A DNA stretch of 64,000 bases, taken from NCBI RefSeq assembly GCF_914767665.1, contig NC_059501.1, positions 74,126,798 to 74,190,797 on the forward strand. Reading direction: 5' to 3'. Positions 1-11,804 of this stretch are shown here, piece by piece. Source of the DNA: Harmonia axyridis (taxonomy: Eukaryota > Arthropoda > Insecta > Coleoptera > Coccinellidae). The notes beneath the pieces were generated by a model. The model was not told the origin of the DNA. It ran no database searches and saw only the letters and a list, made by a program, of their open reading frames with translations. Each line of letters begins with the position of its first letter. Positions within the stretch are counted from its first letter, which is position 1. The translations under genes and the position numbers were made by a program.

Positions 1-2648
1 TTTAAATACGGATTACCCAATTTAAATGCGGTTCTACTCTAACAATCTCTTTTCTTCGAAGCATAGTAACAATGATATCAATATAAAAAGAAGCTACGTT
101 TATTCCAGCATGGTTTTTGAGAGTTCTATCACGTTCCAAAATACTATAACGACATGAATTGCAAAAATGTATAGACAAAACTTGGGAACACCCCTGTCAA
201 ATCATTCATAGTTATTCAATTTATTACGGAACTAGTTTCAAAAGAAAGAACGTTTAATATCACTTACATTAGTACAATTTGTGTATGAATTACATAACAT
301 CTTTTATGTCCAAAATTTTAATGAATATTTTATTTGTTATTGAATAAGCACTTGATATTATAAGTTAAATAATTCCTATTGGAGTTATACTTGAATTTGA
401 GATTTATGTAATTAGTTCTGAACCAATTGTGAACTTTCTGTATAAACAAAACTATAATGATTCAATTTAATATAATTTCTTTTATGTTATTGAATAATTC
501 AATGTTTTAGGGGGAATGGCACAAATATAAATAATATATCTGTAATTAAATACATTTGCTCAATTTAACTTGATTCAAGTTTTAACATTTTTCATAAGGT
601 TCGACAGAATATACAAAATAATTATTTCTCATTTTAATTTTTAAATTGAATTGAAATACAGGAATTGTATTATGAATTAGACAAGTTATGTCATAAGTCT
701 TAAAGGAAGACATAGTTTAAATTGGGTTGATAAAGTACCTATCTACAGTCAAGAGCCATCAAACTGTAAATTAGAATAAGAATTTGAATTTGTTTCAGCA
801 TGAATAATTGTGTTTGAAATTTTCTGTTAGAGAAAATTTCAGTAATGTTTCATGGTTGCATGTATTTGGTCGAAAAGTGATTCACTACATTTATACCTAT
901 TGAATAAATTCATTTGAATGAAAATTAAACATACATACAAATTTTTCAAGAATAACATGTAATGAATATTTTTCGACTGAGCATTTTGAAATTAACATTA
1001 TTATTTTAGACAGAAAATTAGTTCTGTTAAGTGATCCAAACTTTCAACTTAAGTCTCTAGGTGTGTTTATTATTATTTACAGAATTACACATCGGACACT
1101 AAACATAAAATTGAAATAGAATGTAGAATCATCAACCACTTTGCATGTTTTCACAACTTAGAGTCACGTAGTTATAGAAAAAATTAAATGAAAAGGTATT
1201 TTGAAGTTTCCTGTTGTGGGGGGAATTTGACAGCATGCAACCCTAGAGATGAAAGCATGAAATGCAACATCTAGAGATGCAATGTTCGCACTTAGAGAAT
1301 GAAATGAAATGGCATGGATTTCAGACAGACATATTTCTTCCTCACAGAAGAAATGAGGCCATAACGCTATTTACATTACTGTACATGTTATTTATGTTAC
1401 GAAATTGGTTGATTCGAAATATCCAACATGATTTCGTCTGCAATCAATTTCTTCAAATCTGTGTAAGAAGAATTTACTGTGTAAACTAAAAAAAGAACAT
1501 ATAAGAAAAATTTCATTGTTATTTATTGTAATAATATCCAATAAATTTATGACTTATTAATAGGAAAAATTTCATTTATAATGTTTACTTTATGTGTTCG
1601 TCAAAACAATCACCAGCTGATCTACCTATATGTATAGTTCTACATAGAGTTGATAGCTCTATCACCGATTAGTCTTTACTCCTATGGATGCGGTAGGTCA
1701 ATTGATTGTTATGCAGAAATGACAGAAGTCCTATCAACAAAGGGTGTCATTCTATCGAATAACAGACGTTCAATAATGTTACCTACCACATTCAATAAAA
1801 TTATTGGCCTCTAATGGCCCAGATTGGGAGGGTTATCTTATTCTTTAATTTGATTTTTTTTTCATTATATCGACTGTTTCGCCAGAAACTACACATGTAA
1901 CAAAGAAACTATCGAAGGCGTTTTTCAATGACTTCATGTGTGCTTCACTAAAAAAATGGGCACCATTGACTCCTGCTACCTGAACACTGCTATTGCCTAC
2001 AGCATCATAAATTATTGTTAGGGAGATTTCAGCCTCAGAAAGCTTTTACACTGCTCAGAGCTGAGGGAATTGGACATATTTTTATATTCTTGATTTCTTC
2101 ATCATTTTATAGACACTATTTAAGTTGACATCGTGCAAAACAGTATTCAGATCTTATTGTATATTTGGTCAACATTTCAACATTGGTCACATTGAGTATC
2201 GAGCTGATGTGTTGCACCTGGTAGAACTTACATTTGTGACCCTCAGCTCGAAATTGAAGTTTTTCAGGACCACTGTCTAGTGTCTAGGTATCCTACATAA
2301 AAACTCTGCAATAAAACAAACAATTATCCACTTTACTACAATAGTACCAAAGCTCGAACGCCTTGCTCAGAAATACATTAGTCAGCCGACGTAGATCGGT
2401 ACCAAAGATCACTCAGCAACATTAGTGCATACTTGCTGTAGTCGTTTGAACCCACATTATATCCAAAATCTGCTCTACCATAAATTAAAGAATCACCTTT
2501 TAAGGACTGCCATATTCTCGTGTCTGATTTACAAAGATATTGTAGAAATTTTCATCAGATTTCCATAGATAAGACTATTTTACACCAGTGCTCATTGACT
2601 TACATGAAAACACAGTCGGCCTCTCTTGAAAAACACTTACATGTTGTA
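1..2648. other. AT-rich intergenic sequence, no gene recognised
   Basis: No open frame shows a recognisable domain and no element termini were found. A 75-codon open frame starts at 1262, but it has low-complexity AT-driven composition and no family match I know, so it is left uncalled. Confidence 0.5.
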
Positions 2649-3582
2649 AAGGGTGTTTTTTTTTAGAGCTATAGAACTTTAAATTGCAATAAAACAACGA
2701 TGGATTATTCGATTGACATGAATTTTATTTATCCACAAGATAATCTTGTGGCATTACATTTTAAATATGATTTCTGGCATATGACCGCCACGGCTGGCTC
2801 GGATGTAGTCCAAGCTGGACGTCCAATTTTCGATGACTTTTTCCAACATTTGTGGCCGTATATCGGCAATAACACGGCGAATGTTGTCTTCCAAATGGTC
2901 AAGGGTTTGTGGCTTATTCGCATAGACCAATGACTTTACATAGCCCCAAAAAAAGTAGTCTAGCGGTGTTAAATCACAAGTTCTTGGAGGCCAATTCACA
3001 GATCCAAAACGTGAAAGCAGTCGGTCACCAAACGTGTCTTTCAATAAATGGCACGAGCTGTGTGACATGTTGCGCCGTCTTGTTGGAACCACAGCTCCTG
3101 GACATCATGGTTGTTCAATTCAGGAATGAAAAAGTTAGTAATCATGGCTCTATACCGATCACCATTGACTGTAACGTTCTGACCATCATCGTTTTTGAAG
3201 AAGTACGGACCAATGAGTCCACCAGCCCATAAAGCGCACCAAACAGTCAGTTTTTCTGGATGTAACGGTGTTTCGGCATACACTTGAGGATTAGCTTCAC
3301 TCCAAATGCGGCAGTTTTGTTTGTTGACGTAGCCATTCAACCAGAAGTGCGCTTCATCGCTAAACAAAATAAAATGGACGTAGTGCGCGATACGTATTCC
3401 GCACAAAACCATTATTTTCGAAATAAAATTTCACTATTTGCAAGCGTTGTTCAGGCGTGAGTCTATTCATGATGAAATGCCAAACCAAACTGAGAATAAA
3501 TCACTTGACAGCTATTAAATCGGTCGCTATCTTGAATAATAATGCTAACTTAAAGTTATATACTTCGAAAAAAAACACCCGT
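2649..3582 (-). mobile_element. rosa-like (DD41D) mariner, internally deleted copy 1
   Basis: The ends are inverted (AAGGGTGTTTTTTT on the left, AAAAAAACACCCGT on the right) and flanked by TA. The - strand reads a broken transposase: an N-terminal start MNRLTPEQRLQIVKFYFENN near 3460, then a jump to FSDEAHFWLNGYV (first catalytic D), FQQDGATCHTA (second D) and CDLTPLDYFFWGY (third D). In the sister copy at 43876-44797 the second and third aspartates are 41 residues apart, the spacing of the rosa group of Tc1/mariner elements. About 400 bp of the usual ~1.3 kb element, covering the rest of the helix-turn-helix region, is missing. A 7 bp deletion near 3049 relative to the sister copy shifts the frame. 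Non-functional. Confidence 0.85.
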
Positions 3583-3967
3583 TACTTGTATGTCTGTTGA
3601 TACATTTTTTTAGTGCTTCTATTGTTTAATTTACTGTTTGTTGAAAGCCTGCATAATTATTCAATTTCAATTTTCATTTTATTCAATTAATCAATAAGTC
3701 CATGACTCCAAATGGCTTAATCTTTTACACGATAAGCGCGATAGGCAGATATTCCTGATTGAAAACCATATCGTATTGGTTCAGTGCATTTTTAGATTGT
3801 ATGAATATTATCGATAGTGAATTACGCAAATTGTAACTGAAGGAGTGGAAAATGAATAAACTCATTGGTTCGGCATTTATGGTAAAAACAAAACTGCTCA
3901 TTACAAAATCAGCAAAATTTCATGGTCCAATAAAAAATTCAAACCAAACACTCCAACACTGTTTTTT
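3583..3967. other. Unassigned AT-rich spacer
   Basis: No coding frame, element end or repeat recognised between the mariner and the ORF1-like fragment. Confidence 0.4.
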
Positions 3968-4610
3968 TTATTGGTCGCGAAAAGGACCAAATGGCTTTAT
4001 ACGACAACCTCTTGGCCAGGCGTTGGGATCCATCAGGTCACCTTTTAGTGATATATCTGCACCCACTCTGAATGATCTGCTGAGCGTATAGTCATCTGTA
4101 GATAACTGGGTTACCACAAAGTTTCGGCTCTTGAATTTATTTTTCAGGTATGATTCGAGCTGCAACGCAGTTACAAGAGGCCGCACCACTATACACACGT
4201 AAAGCCAAAATCTCCCGTCAATAACGTCATCGTTTTCACCCCATATGGTATTGCTCTTTCGTTTTGTAAGACCAAAGTAATTTTTTTTTACCGCGGACAC
4301 TTTGTTTGACTTGACATTGTGGTAGTCCGATTGAAGTATTGAAATTATTAAATCTTTGTCCTTTACCATAGCTTCCATGTTGTTATATAGCTGTTGTGAA
4401 TGTTTAATCTTCAACTCTGCGGTTTTCAAATCATTTTTCATCTTGATTATGTCATCATGGTTAGATCGATTCGAACAAGTGGCCTCCTGGAATCCTCCAG
4501 ATCCTATGGTGGATCTGGTGTTCATGTCGAGTCACTCTTCTTCTTCAATCTTCTAAATAGGCTCAGCACTTGTTCCTCTTCTAACTCGTCCAATGCGGGT
4601 AGACTGCAAT
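3968..4610 (-). pseudogene. Retroelement ORF1-like C-terminal fragment
   Basis: The - strand frame 4525-3968 (185 codons) has a heptad-rich stretch (about residues 25-70) followed by a domain with WLYVCIVVRP, SRSFRVGADI and DPNAWPRGCRIKPF. The pattern 'YV..V..., SF+VG, .P..WP.G....F' is familiar from the C-terminal domain of ORF1 proteins of insect non-LTR elements and related genes. The frame upstream, to about 4610, is interrupted by stops. Assignment to a retroelement is by motif memory; the clade is not determined. Confidence 0.5.
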
Positions 4611-4974
4611 AACTAATTCCACCTGTGGTGATATCTGCACAGCTTCAATCACTATTCTAATGCAATTAAATTGATATGAGCACTTATTTTTTGTATCTGT
4701 GCAACTCTGAGATAATATCTTTGGAGTCCCCTGATGACGTCAGGGCCCAGGTGGAAGCTAGGTATATCTTTAGGATGTCTCTCACCATTTTGGCGTTATC
4801 TTATCAATTATTGTTTTTTATATCGGTTGAAATCAATTCCTCACCGAACTATACGCCAGTGCAATATGTGATGGAGAAAGAATAAGGTGAAATCATATAA
4901 GTGCAAACATACATTTTTAACAATTATTTTCAATTCAATTCAAACATTTTATGCTTATAATTATAAGAAACTCT

Positions 4975-6125
4975 CCAGAGGGATACCATCGACGACTGGT
5001 TTTATTTGCCAAGCTTTCGGATTCATTTTAATCCATCTTCAGGGCGTCTACAAGATATACAATAATATTTACAAAAATGTAACACTTCTTACTTTTTAAG
5101 GTGACTTAAATGGTCAATTTGGTAAATGTATCATACAAAAATACTGGATTTGGTCTAACAAATACTAACATATATTTTCAACTCACTGAATATTGAGGTT
5201 TTTGGTGCTTTCACGTCTTATTTCATTGAAACATCTCATGTTATCAAAATCCTGTAAAAATAATAAAAGACGATTTTACAAACCTTTATGGAAGTAGAAG
5301 GTGAAATTATACCAGCACTATACAAAATACGTTTACCCTCACCACTCGAAAATCCTTACTGCCTACAACGTGGCGCGTTCATAATATGCTTAAAATAATT
5401 CAATACAGATGGCACGCTATAGCGTGGATGCTTTATTCTTGCTTTAATCTGATTTGTCTATAGTCAAATCAGATTAAAGCAAGAATTTGGAGGAAAATGA
5501 TTGATCGCCATTGTCCACTGAGCTCCATTAGCCGTCGCTCCCCTACACCTATCTATTGACCTACCCGATTTGAAAATCATTTTACGATGGACCTGTAGAT
5601 GAGTTAAGTGAAACCACAGTCCAAATAATTTTCGTGATAATAAAAACTGCATATCTCGCTTGCATACCTAGTTACCGCATCTTATTATCATTGTTATTCC
5701 ACGTACGCATTCTTATACGGAAATGACGAAAGAACGCATGCCTTTTAACATCAATCGATCTCCATTTTGTTCAAAACATTGTTGTTCATTAGAAAAACTG
5801 CTTAAATTGTTGCTGACCTGTGATTCCGAGTTTTCGAAGGTCTCAAATTTCATATGATTTTGATTACATGAAATATTTCAATGAAAGAAGAGGTAAAAAC
5901 ACAAAAAACCTCAATATTCAGTTGGTTAGCAATATATGTTTGTATTTGTTAGACCAAATCTGTTTTTTTTTGTGTACTAGATTTAGCAGATTGACCATTT
6001 TTAGTTACCTTCCTAGACAATAAGAAGTGTTCCATATTTGTAATCATTATTGTATATCTTGTAGACGCCCTGAGGATGGATTGAAATAAATAAAGCTTGG
6101 CAAAGAAAACCAGATTATTATTGGT
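4975..6125. repeat. 1.15 kb long inverted repeat, Penelope-like ends
   Basis: The left arm (about 4998-5265) and right arm (about 5840-6105) are reverse complements over roughly 230 bp with scattered differences. They share, for example, TCAGGGCGTCTACAAGATAT on the left with its complement on the right, and TTTGGTCTAACAAATAC with its complement. The outer ends carry GCCAAGCTTT / AAGCTTGGCAAA, a string I associate with Penelope-like terminal repeats, but no reverse transcriptase is visible. The central 570 bp holds a perfect palindrome. Confidence 0.7.
5435..5486. repeat. Perfect 22 bp palindrome (8 nt loop)
   Basis: ATTCTTGCTTTAATCTGATT plus TG at 5435-5456 is followed by an 8 nt loop and its exact reverse complement at 5465-5486. 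It lies inside the larger inverted repeat. Confidence 0.9.
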
Positions 6126-6169
6126 GCAAACCAGGCCGATTCCCTCAAAATGTAGTATAGTAGTATGAT

Positions 6170-7175
6170 GACATGGAATAGGTAACTCCAATCTGAAACT
6201 TGCTTGATTTGATATGAAGCTACTTGATACTACTTGAGCTTGATACGGACAAGCCGCACGGCATTGCGTTTAGGCAAAATAAAGGTGTTTCCATGGAATT
6301 AAACATCAGCGGGTCAGAATGTGTCAGAGGAAAATACTTCTCAATCCGAAGATCTTGAAATTGCGACACACCAAAAACTAATACTAATAGAAAGAAGAAA
6401 GCCATGAATTATTTCACACCTGAACAAGATCCGAATAGTATGAACACGGCTGATGAGCAAGGGAAATGCACGGGTTAGGTAAACAACTAAACCCACCGTA
6501 AAAGATCTAAATGGAAAAGGCATTTTCAATCTAAAAATACTAAAATCTATGAACAAGCTTTGGGGAAATTAGAGCATTCGACTTCTAATGTAAGTGCCTC
6601 TGCAAGCACCAAAACCATCATCAAAGGAAATACATCAGTGAGTTTGACATCGATCTCCTTAGTTTATTCAAGAAATCTCTTGTGAATCGAGCAAATGAAA
6701 TGGCTTGGTGTTATGAAATGGACGGAATTGTCTGAACCAGATGCTGACATATATTTTAATATGGTGGAAGAAGCACGAAAACGTTTTTCCAAACTTGGCC
6801 AAATTGGCAAAGATTTTTTTATCAACACCAGCATCTTCTTCAGTTTATGTTGAAAGATAAATTTCCAGAGCTGCTCTGACTTACAAAAACCCGCAAGTAA
6901 ATAGATTAGGCAGAATGGAAAAAGATGTAATCAAACAGTGCTTTGAGATTTGTCAATATTGATAAACTATATTTTTTATTATGTTATATATGTTTTATAG
7001 TGATTTAATTTGTGTTTCCATTTCAACAATCTTGATCTTTTTGGTTCTTTTATACGATAAATTTCATAAATAAAAGTGTTTTTTGCAAGATTTCTTCTCA
7101 TTTAATCATTTTTTATTAATGTGCACACTGCACAGTACGGATACAATAAAATTGCTGAAAATCAAGTATCTTGAT
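6170..7175 (+). mobile_element. hAT transposon remnant, C-terminal dimerisation region
   Basis: Around 6800-6930 the + strand reads, through frame breaks, FINTSIFFSVYVER-like and then AALTYKNPQVNRLGRMEKD. This matches the conserved 'TPASS..VER.FS.AG.....R' tail of hAT transposases. The right end (7000-7175) is the reverse complement of 36995-37180, and the coding part recurs inverted at 37480-37690, so this is one of two opposite-facing relics of the same family. There are many stops and frameshifts; it is dead. Confidence 0.75.
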
Positions 7176-7185
7176 AGAATGTACT

Positions 7186-7340
7186 TATTCTGGATTAAAC
7201 ATGTCAGCTTACGAGCCAAATTCTCGTCATTTGCGGGAGGTTGTTATTTTCTGCTTTAATCTGAAGAAATCTGCGGCTGAAGCTCATCGAATGCTCTCAA
7301 ATACCTATGGCACTGCATTGTAAGTGAAGGAGCGCTGAAA
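7186..7340 (+). mobile_element. mariner 5' fragment (transposase N-terminus)
   Basis: It reads MSAYEPNSRHLREVVIFCFN then LKKSAAEAHRMLSNTYGTAL and a stop. The same start is found in the mariners at 32580 (-) and 46960 (+). Nothing of the catalytic part follows. Confidence 0.8.
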
Positions 7341-9671
7341 CATGGCTGAACCGAATCTAGGCTACGCAAGCCTTTGTCCATGCCTAATGGCAACCTCATG
7401 AATATCACGCCTAAAAATCAACTTTTCCCTCCAATAGGGAGGAATAGAGGAACTCAAAATTTTTTCTACAGTTATCGTCATCTGAAGCCGAAATATATTC
7501 TCGACCCGGAGCCACGCAAGTTGGTTACTTTCTCAAGCCAAAGATGAACCGACAGCACGAGTTCTGTACCTTCTGTAATCTGTACCTACCTTGAAACCGA
7601 ATCAAGACAAGCATAAAATAAATATAAAATACTGCCAATCCATAGTTCAATTTGGACAACACTAATGATTCACAAAGATACTTTCGTGAGGAAAAGTCCA
7701 AAAAATGTCTCTGCCGATATAAGTTTAAGAAGATGCAGAATTGGAGACATTACTTGATCATGACTCTGACGCTGGGGACACCCTGTATTGATTGCATTCG
7801 AAGTCTTCAAGGCATCTCCAGATGAAATATTATCTTTAGTTATCGGATTCGCTGCATGAGTAATATTGCTATCGGTCACAACATCTTGATTTACATGAAT
7901 GTTATCATTTCTCTTATCACATCGGATACATATTTTACTATCTCTTCTCTATTGATCCAAATATGGTGCAAAATTTAAAAGCACACAAATTTTATCTAAA
8001 CCTCTTCATTAAGAACGTATTTATATATTTATGTTTCAAAACTGTATTCTCTTGGAAGTCAATCGTTTCCATTTGTAGTTTTTTTTTTGTCCAGTTTTAT
8101 TGCTCCTGAAAATATTTGCAGCTTCACTGCTTCATTCATCATAATTCATTCATCTGGATTTTGTTGAAGACGGAAAATCTTTTTGATAATTCCGATTTGA
8201 GATCAATGATGGAAGTCTTGTATCATTGACCAACCGCAATATCATCGTTTTTCAAAAGACCCAGTTTCGTGAAAAGTTACCTAATCACTGACACTGACGA
8301 TGCTGAGGCTAATGAGACTGGAGAAAAAAATGAAATTTCAATTTCATTAGGGACAAACCTAGATGCGCAAAAATAGCAAAACTATTATTTCTGGTATTCA
8401 CGCTTATTCTAAGGTAGGTGTAACAATAAGGACGAAAATAGCGTTTTTACAGAAGTATATGTTGAATTCAACAGAAAAACTACCGCTTGATTGATGTTGA
8501 GAGAGTGCAAATTGGTACAAGATGGTTTTTTTCATGGCATACCGCTCAGTCCACGCGTCGAAATGGAGAAAATACCTGCTACGGTATAACACGAAAGATT
8601 TCAAATACTTGGAGAGGATGCGCATCCTAAAATAAAATAATAAAAATAAAATAATTCCATAAAATTCCATAGAATTTCCATGCAAAATAAGTAATCGAAC
8701 GAGTGGTAGAATGAGCCTTCTCTACGAGTATTATACATTATTTTCTTTAATTACTGAATTTTCATTGAAATGAATGAAATATGGAAACATTTCCATAAAT
8801 ATCATTTAGTGATTTTTGCATTGAAAAATGTGGGTTGGCAGAACAGTTTTTTGTATCACAAATTTGACAGATAATAAAAAGATCCGTGGCTGGAGTACCG
8901 TGGCGAGTACCAACATAAAAATTTCGTTTTTGGTATTCTTCATGATTTTTCTATGAAAATATTTTCACAGAAAATTGTGCTCGATACTGCATTTTACATC
9001 CAAATTCAAATTATTTTTTCGATCTAATATGCAGTTTTGAAATTAACAGAAAAAAATTTCGGGCATATTTACCGAAGTTCTAGGCGGATTATTCCCATTT
9101 TCAAATTTCATGATAACACTCAATTATCTGTAAATATGAATTTTCCAAAATATTGTTCTTTAATTTTTTTGCTTCCAAAATTTTGTTATTTCCAAATAGT
9201 GAGTATTCAATAATTACACTCCAACCATTTACGGTTAATATTCCATTATTTTAATGGCGCACGAACGACACTGGTAAAACCACAGAATTTCATTAACCAC
9301 GTGCTTTTGGCTGCCAAATTCGATATAAACATCTGCAGTAGAGAAATCAAAATACTAGTCGTCATTATGATAACCTTCAAAATTTCAAAATTTTTAGTGC
9401 CATATTTTTGACCCTTAATGCAAGCTGAAATGCTTGTTTATGAAAAATCTCTTATGTCGTGTTGCAATATAACGTATAGATAAGGTTTCCTAACAAAACA
9501 ATCTGTTGTTAACGGTGAGTTTGTTTCCATTATATGGAGTGAATTTAACTCCAGTTATTTTATTGAATTATTCTAATAAATATTTTGTCTTATTGGTGGA
9601 AAAATGTTTTTTGTTCTAGATAAGTAAATTTCTGAAAATTCCAAGTGATAAAGTAATTTGCAGATATCATT
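7341..9671. other. Intergenic sequence upstream of NADK2
   Basis: No gene recognised. A 93-codon - strand frame at 8404-8685 has no known motif. The NADK2 5' UTR and promoter must lie in the last few hundred bases, but no core promoter motif is convincing. Confidence 0.4.
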
Positions 9672-9708
9672 ATGAATAAAAACAAGCTTTTACAGAACAT
9701 TTTTTTCG
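9672..9708 (+). CDS. NADK2: NADK2 coding exon 1
   Basis: Twelve codons from ATG (MNKNKLLQNIFF) plus one base, ending at donor GTGAGT. This is the start of the predicted mitochondrial presequence. Confidence 0.8.
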
Positions 9709-11593
9709 GTGAGTTGTTTATTTATTATTTTGAATATTAGTTTATGCATCATTCAAATTATGCTAATGAAATATTCAATTAATTTACATATATATATAAC
9801 CTTAAACTTGACATCGACGGGATCGATCATAGACCTTTGTTTCTATTTCCTTTCTTTATGATATTGAAAAGTTATCAATCATAGGCGTAGGACACATTCT
9901 AAGGCATATTTTTTTCTAGGATTTAATAAGAATGTTGGAAATTCTCGTTTTGTCAGTTCTGAAACTCATGGTAAATTGGAATTGAATAAAGTATTAATTC
10001 TTTCCAAACTCACAAGGTACGACTATGAAAGAATGAAATTTAAGGAACTAAACGACAATGAATTTGAGCAAACGTTGAGAAATAGAGGAACTAATCTCGA
10101 AAAATTGAAATACCACAATAATCTACAAAAAACAAATGTTGCTAAAGTTGCAAAAGTCTTGAAGAATATGGGAAGTGATGTGAAAATTGTTAATCGGTTT
10201 GTGGAATGAAAAGTAATATAGACAAAAAAATTATTCTGTTATATTTCTTCAGGTTCTCTTACAATAAAAATGCTATAGAATGGGCAGATTGCGTCTTACC
10301 TGCTGGAGGAGATGGAACATTTCTTTTCGCTGCAAGTTTAATAAAAAACAGTAACATACCTGTGATAGGTATCAATTCAGATCCCAACCGTTCAGAAGGT
10401 TTTCTGTGCTTACCAAAGAAATATTCGTCTGAACCACAAGAGGCCTTCGAGAAATTTAGAGCTGTAAGTTAAGAGACATGTCTAGAATTTACAAGATCCA
10501 TTTGTTGTTCATAATCTCTTCCTTTACAGGGATCATTCAAATGGACGTTTAGAAGTAGAATACGTAGTAAAATTGTCGGTGCTACCAAAATGGAACCAAA
10601 GCTATTACATCAAATACCTTTTTATGATGCTCAGAAAGTATTAGAAAAGGAATGGGAAAAGGTTAATTCAAATGGTGGTAAATTATTACCAGTCCTTGCA
10701 CTCAATGAGGTAGGCAAAAAAAAATGTACAGAATATGTAATTAACCTTGAAATATTATAATATTTGTTAAACTTATAGTGCTTCATGATAACTATCATTA
10801 CATTTAGCTCATCATCGGTGAACAAATTCATTATGATATATTTCAAGAGAACTGTTTTCTGTGTTGAGAAATCTATCAGCTGGTGTTTTTTTTCTTTATT
10901 TTTCAAGGAGTCTAACTGAAATTGGGTAAACTAATATTGGGTTACCCACTTGAAAAACAAAATTTGATATAAGATTACAAATTCTTCACCAGATTTGTGT
11001 ATAGAAAACTACACTACAATTTTTTTTTCATTCCAGATTTTCCTTGGCGAAACGTTGTCAGCGAAAGTATCACATCTTCAACTTAATTTCAATGACGCAG
11101 ATCACTTTACCAATACAAAATGCTCAGGATTATGTATTTGTACAGGAACAGGGTCAACTTCTTGGTTTTACAGTATTAACAGAATTTCAGTACAATCTGT
11201 AGCTGAAATATTGCGGTTGATGAATATGAATCCAACTGAAGATAAAAATAGCTTGGCTACAATTTATGCTGACATGTATAATTACAATTTGAAGTTTGCT
11301 CCAGGTAAATCAGTTTACAATTTTTTTCATATTGCCATGAGGTATATCCCTATTTTTTTTCAGATGACGATAGAATGGGTTTCAGTATTAGAGACATGAT
11401 ACAAGGTGGAGTTTGGCCAGATCCAAAAGGACTGAAACCTAGGGGATTCGCAAAGAAAATTGTAGTGAAATCAAACTGTGATGATGCCTATATTGTGGTA
11501 GATGGAGGTTTATCTTTTGCCTTCAACGATGGAGCCACTGCTATCTTTGAATTGAATCCTGAAGATAATTTAAGAACTGTTATTTTAGATTGA
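9672..11593 (+). CDS. NADK2: NAD+ kinase 2, mitochondrial (complete, six coding exons)
   Basis: Phosphorylates NAD+ to NADP+ in the mitochondrial matrix. Joining 9672-9708, 9920-10196, 10253-10463, 10530-10709, 11037-11304 and 11364-11593 gives 1203 nt, 400 residues and a stop, close to the length of known NADK2 proteins. All introns are GT-AG and the phases are continuous. Seen: a basic/hydrophobic start MNKNKLLQNIFFGFNKN suited to mitochondrial import; GGDGT at residues 123-127 (nucleotide-binding loop of the NAD kinase/diacylglycerol kinase superfamily); INSDPNRSEG at 145-154, the NADK2 form of the N-x-D NAD-binding segment; TGTGSTSW at 271-278; and a C-terminal DGGLSFAFNDGATA. Four introns are 56-211 bp and one is 327 bp. 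The first ATG in the open frame was chosen; an alternative upstream exon cannot be excluded. Confidence 0.95.
9920..10196 (+). CDS. NADK2: NADK2 coding exon 2
   Basis: Acceptor TTTTTTCTAG at 9919. Encodes the linker and first alpha/beta unit, with NKVLILSKLTRYDYERM and KVLKNMGSDVKIVN. It ends in phase 2 at a weak donor (GTTTGT). Reading through that donor hits a stop after four codons, which supports the splice. Confidence 0.9.
10253..10463 (+). CDS. NADK2: NADK2 coding exon 3 (GGDGT motif)
   Basis: Acceptor ATTTCTTCAG and donor GTAAGT. Carries VLPAGGDGTFLFAAS and VIGINSDPNRSEGFLCLP, the nucleotide-binding and NAD-binding signatures. Confidence 0.95.
10530..10709 (+). CDS. NADK2: NADK2 coding exon 4
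   Basis: Exactly 60 codons in phase 0, acceptor CTTTACAG, donor GTAGGC. Encodes FKWTFRSRIRSKIVG through LLPVLALNE. Confidence 0.92.
11037..11304 (+). CDS. NADK2: NADK2 coding exon 5
   Basis: Acceptor CATTCCAG, donor GTAAAT. Encodes IFLGETLSAKVSHL and the conserved CTGTGSTSWFYSINR segment; ends in phase 1. Confidence 0.93.
11364..11593 (+). CDS. NADK2: NADK2 coding exon 6 with stop
   Basis: A long T-run precedes acceptor CAG at 11363. Encodes GFSIRDMIQGGVWPDPKG to ELNPEDNLRTVILD and TGA. Confidence 0.93.
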
Positions 11594-11653
11594 GGATATT
11601 CTTAATCAGTGAAGACTGCTTCCTTATATAGCTATTAAGGAATTTAGAATAAG

Positions 11654-11659
11654 AATAAA
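11654..11659 (+). terminator. NADK2: NADK2 polyadenylation signal AATAAA
   Basis: AATAAA lies 61 bases after the stop; a second AATAAA at 11796-11801 is an alternative. Position and motif only. Confidence 0.45.
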
Positions 11660-11804
11660 CACTTTTCTTAGATGTAATACTTATAAAATTTTTTATGATA
11701 GCATTTGATTGTAGATTTTTTATTCTAAACACTATTTATGTTTATATAACATTCCACTTTTTTCATTACAAGCTGTGAATAATTATAAGAGCTAAAATAA
11801 AAAA

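Noticed and set aside
2700..3232. + strand frames over the first rosa-like mariner
   Set aside because: Antisense shadows; the transposase reads on the - strand.
6450..6475. CTGATGAGC followed by GGGAAATGC, hammerhead-like at first glance
   Set aside because: No stem II pairing is possible between the core and GAAA and no stem I or III partners exist; treated as chance.
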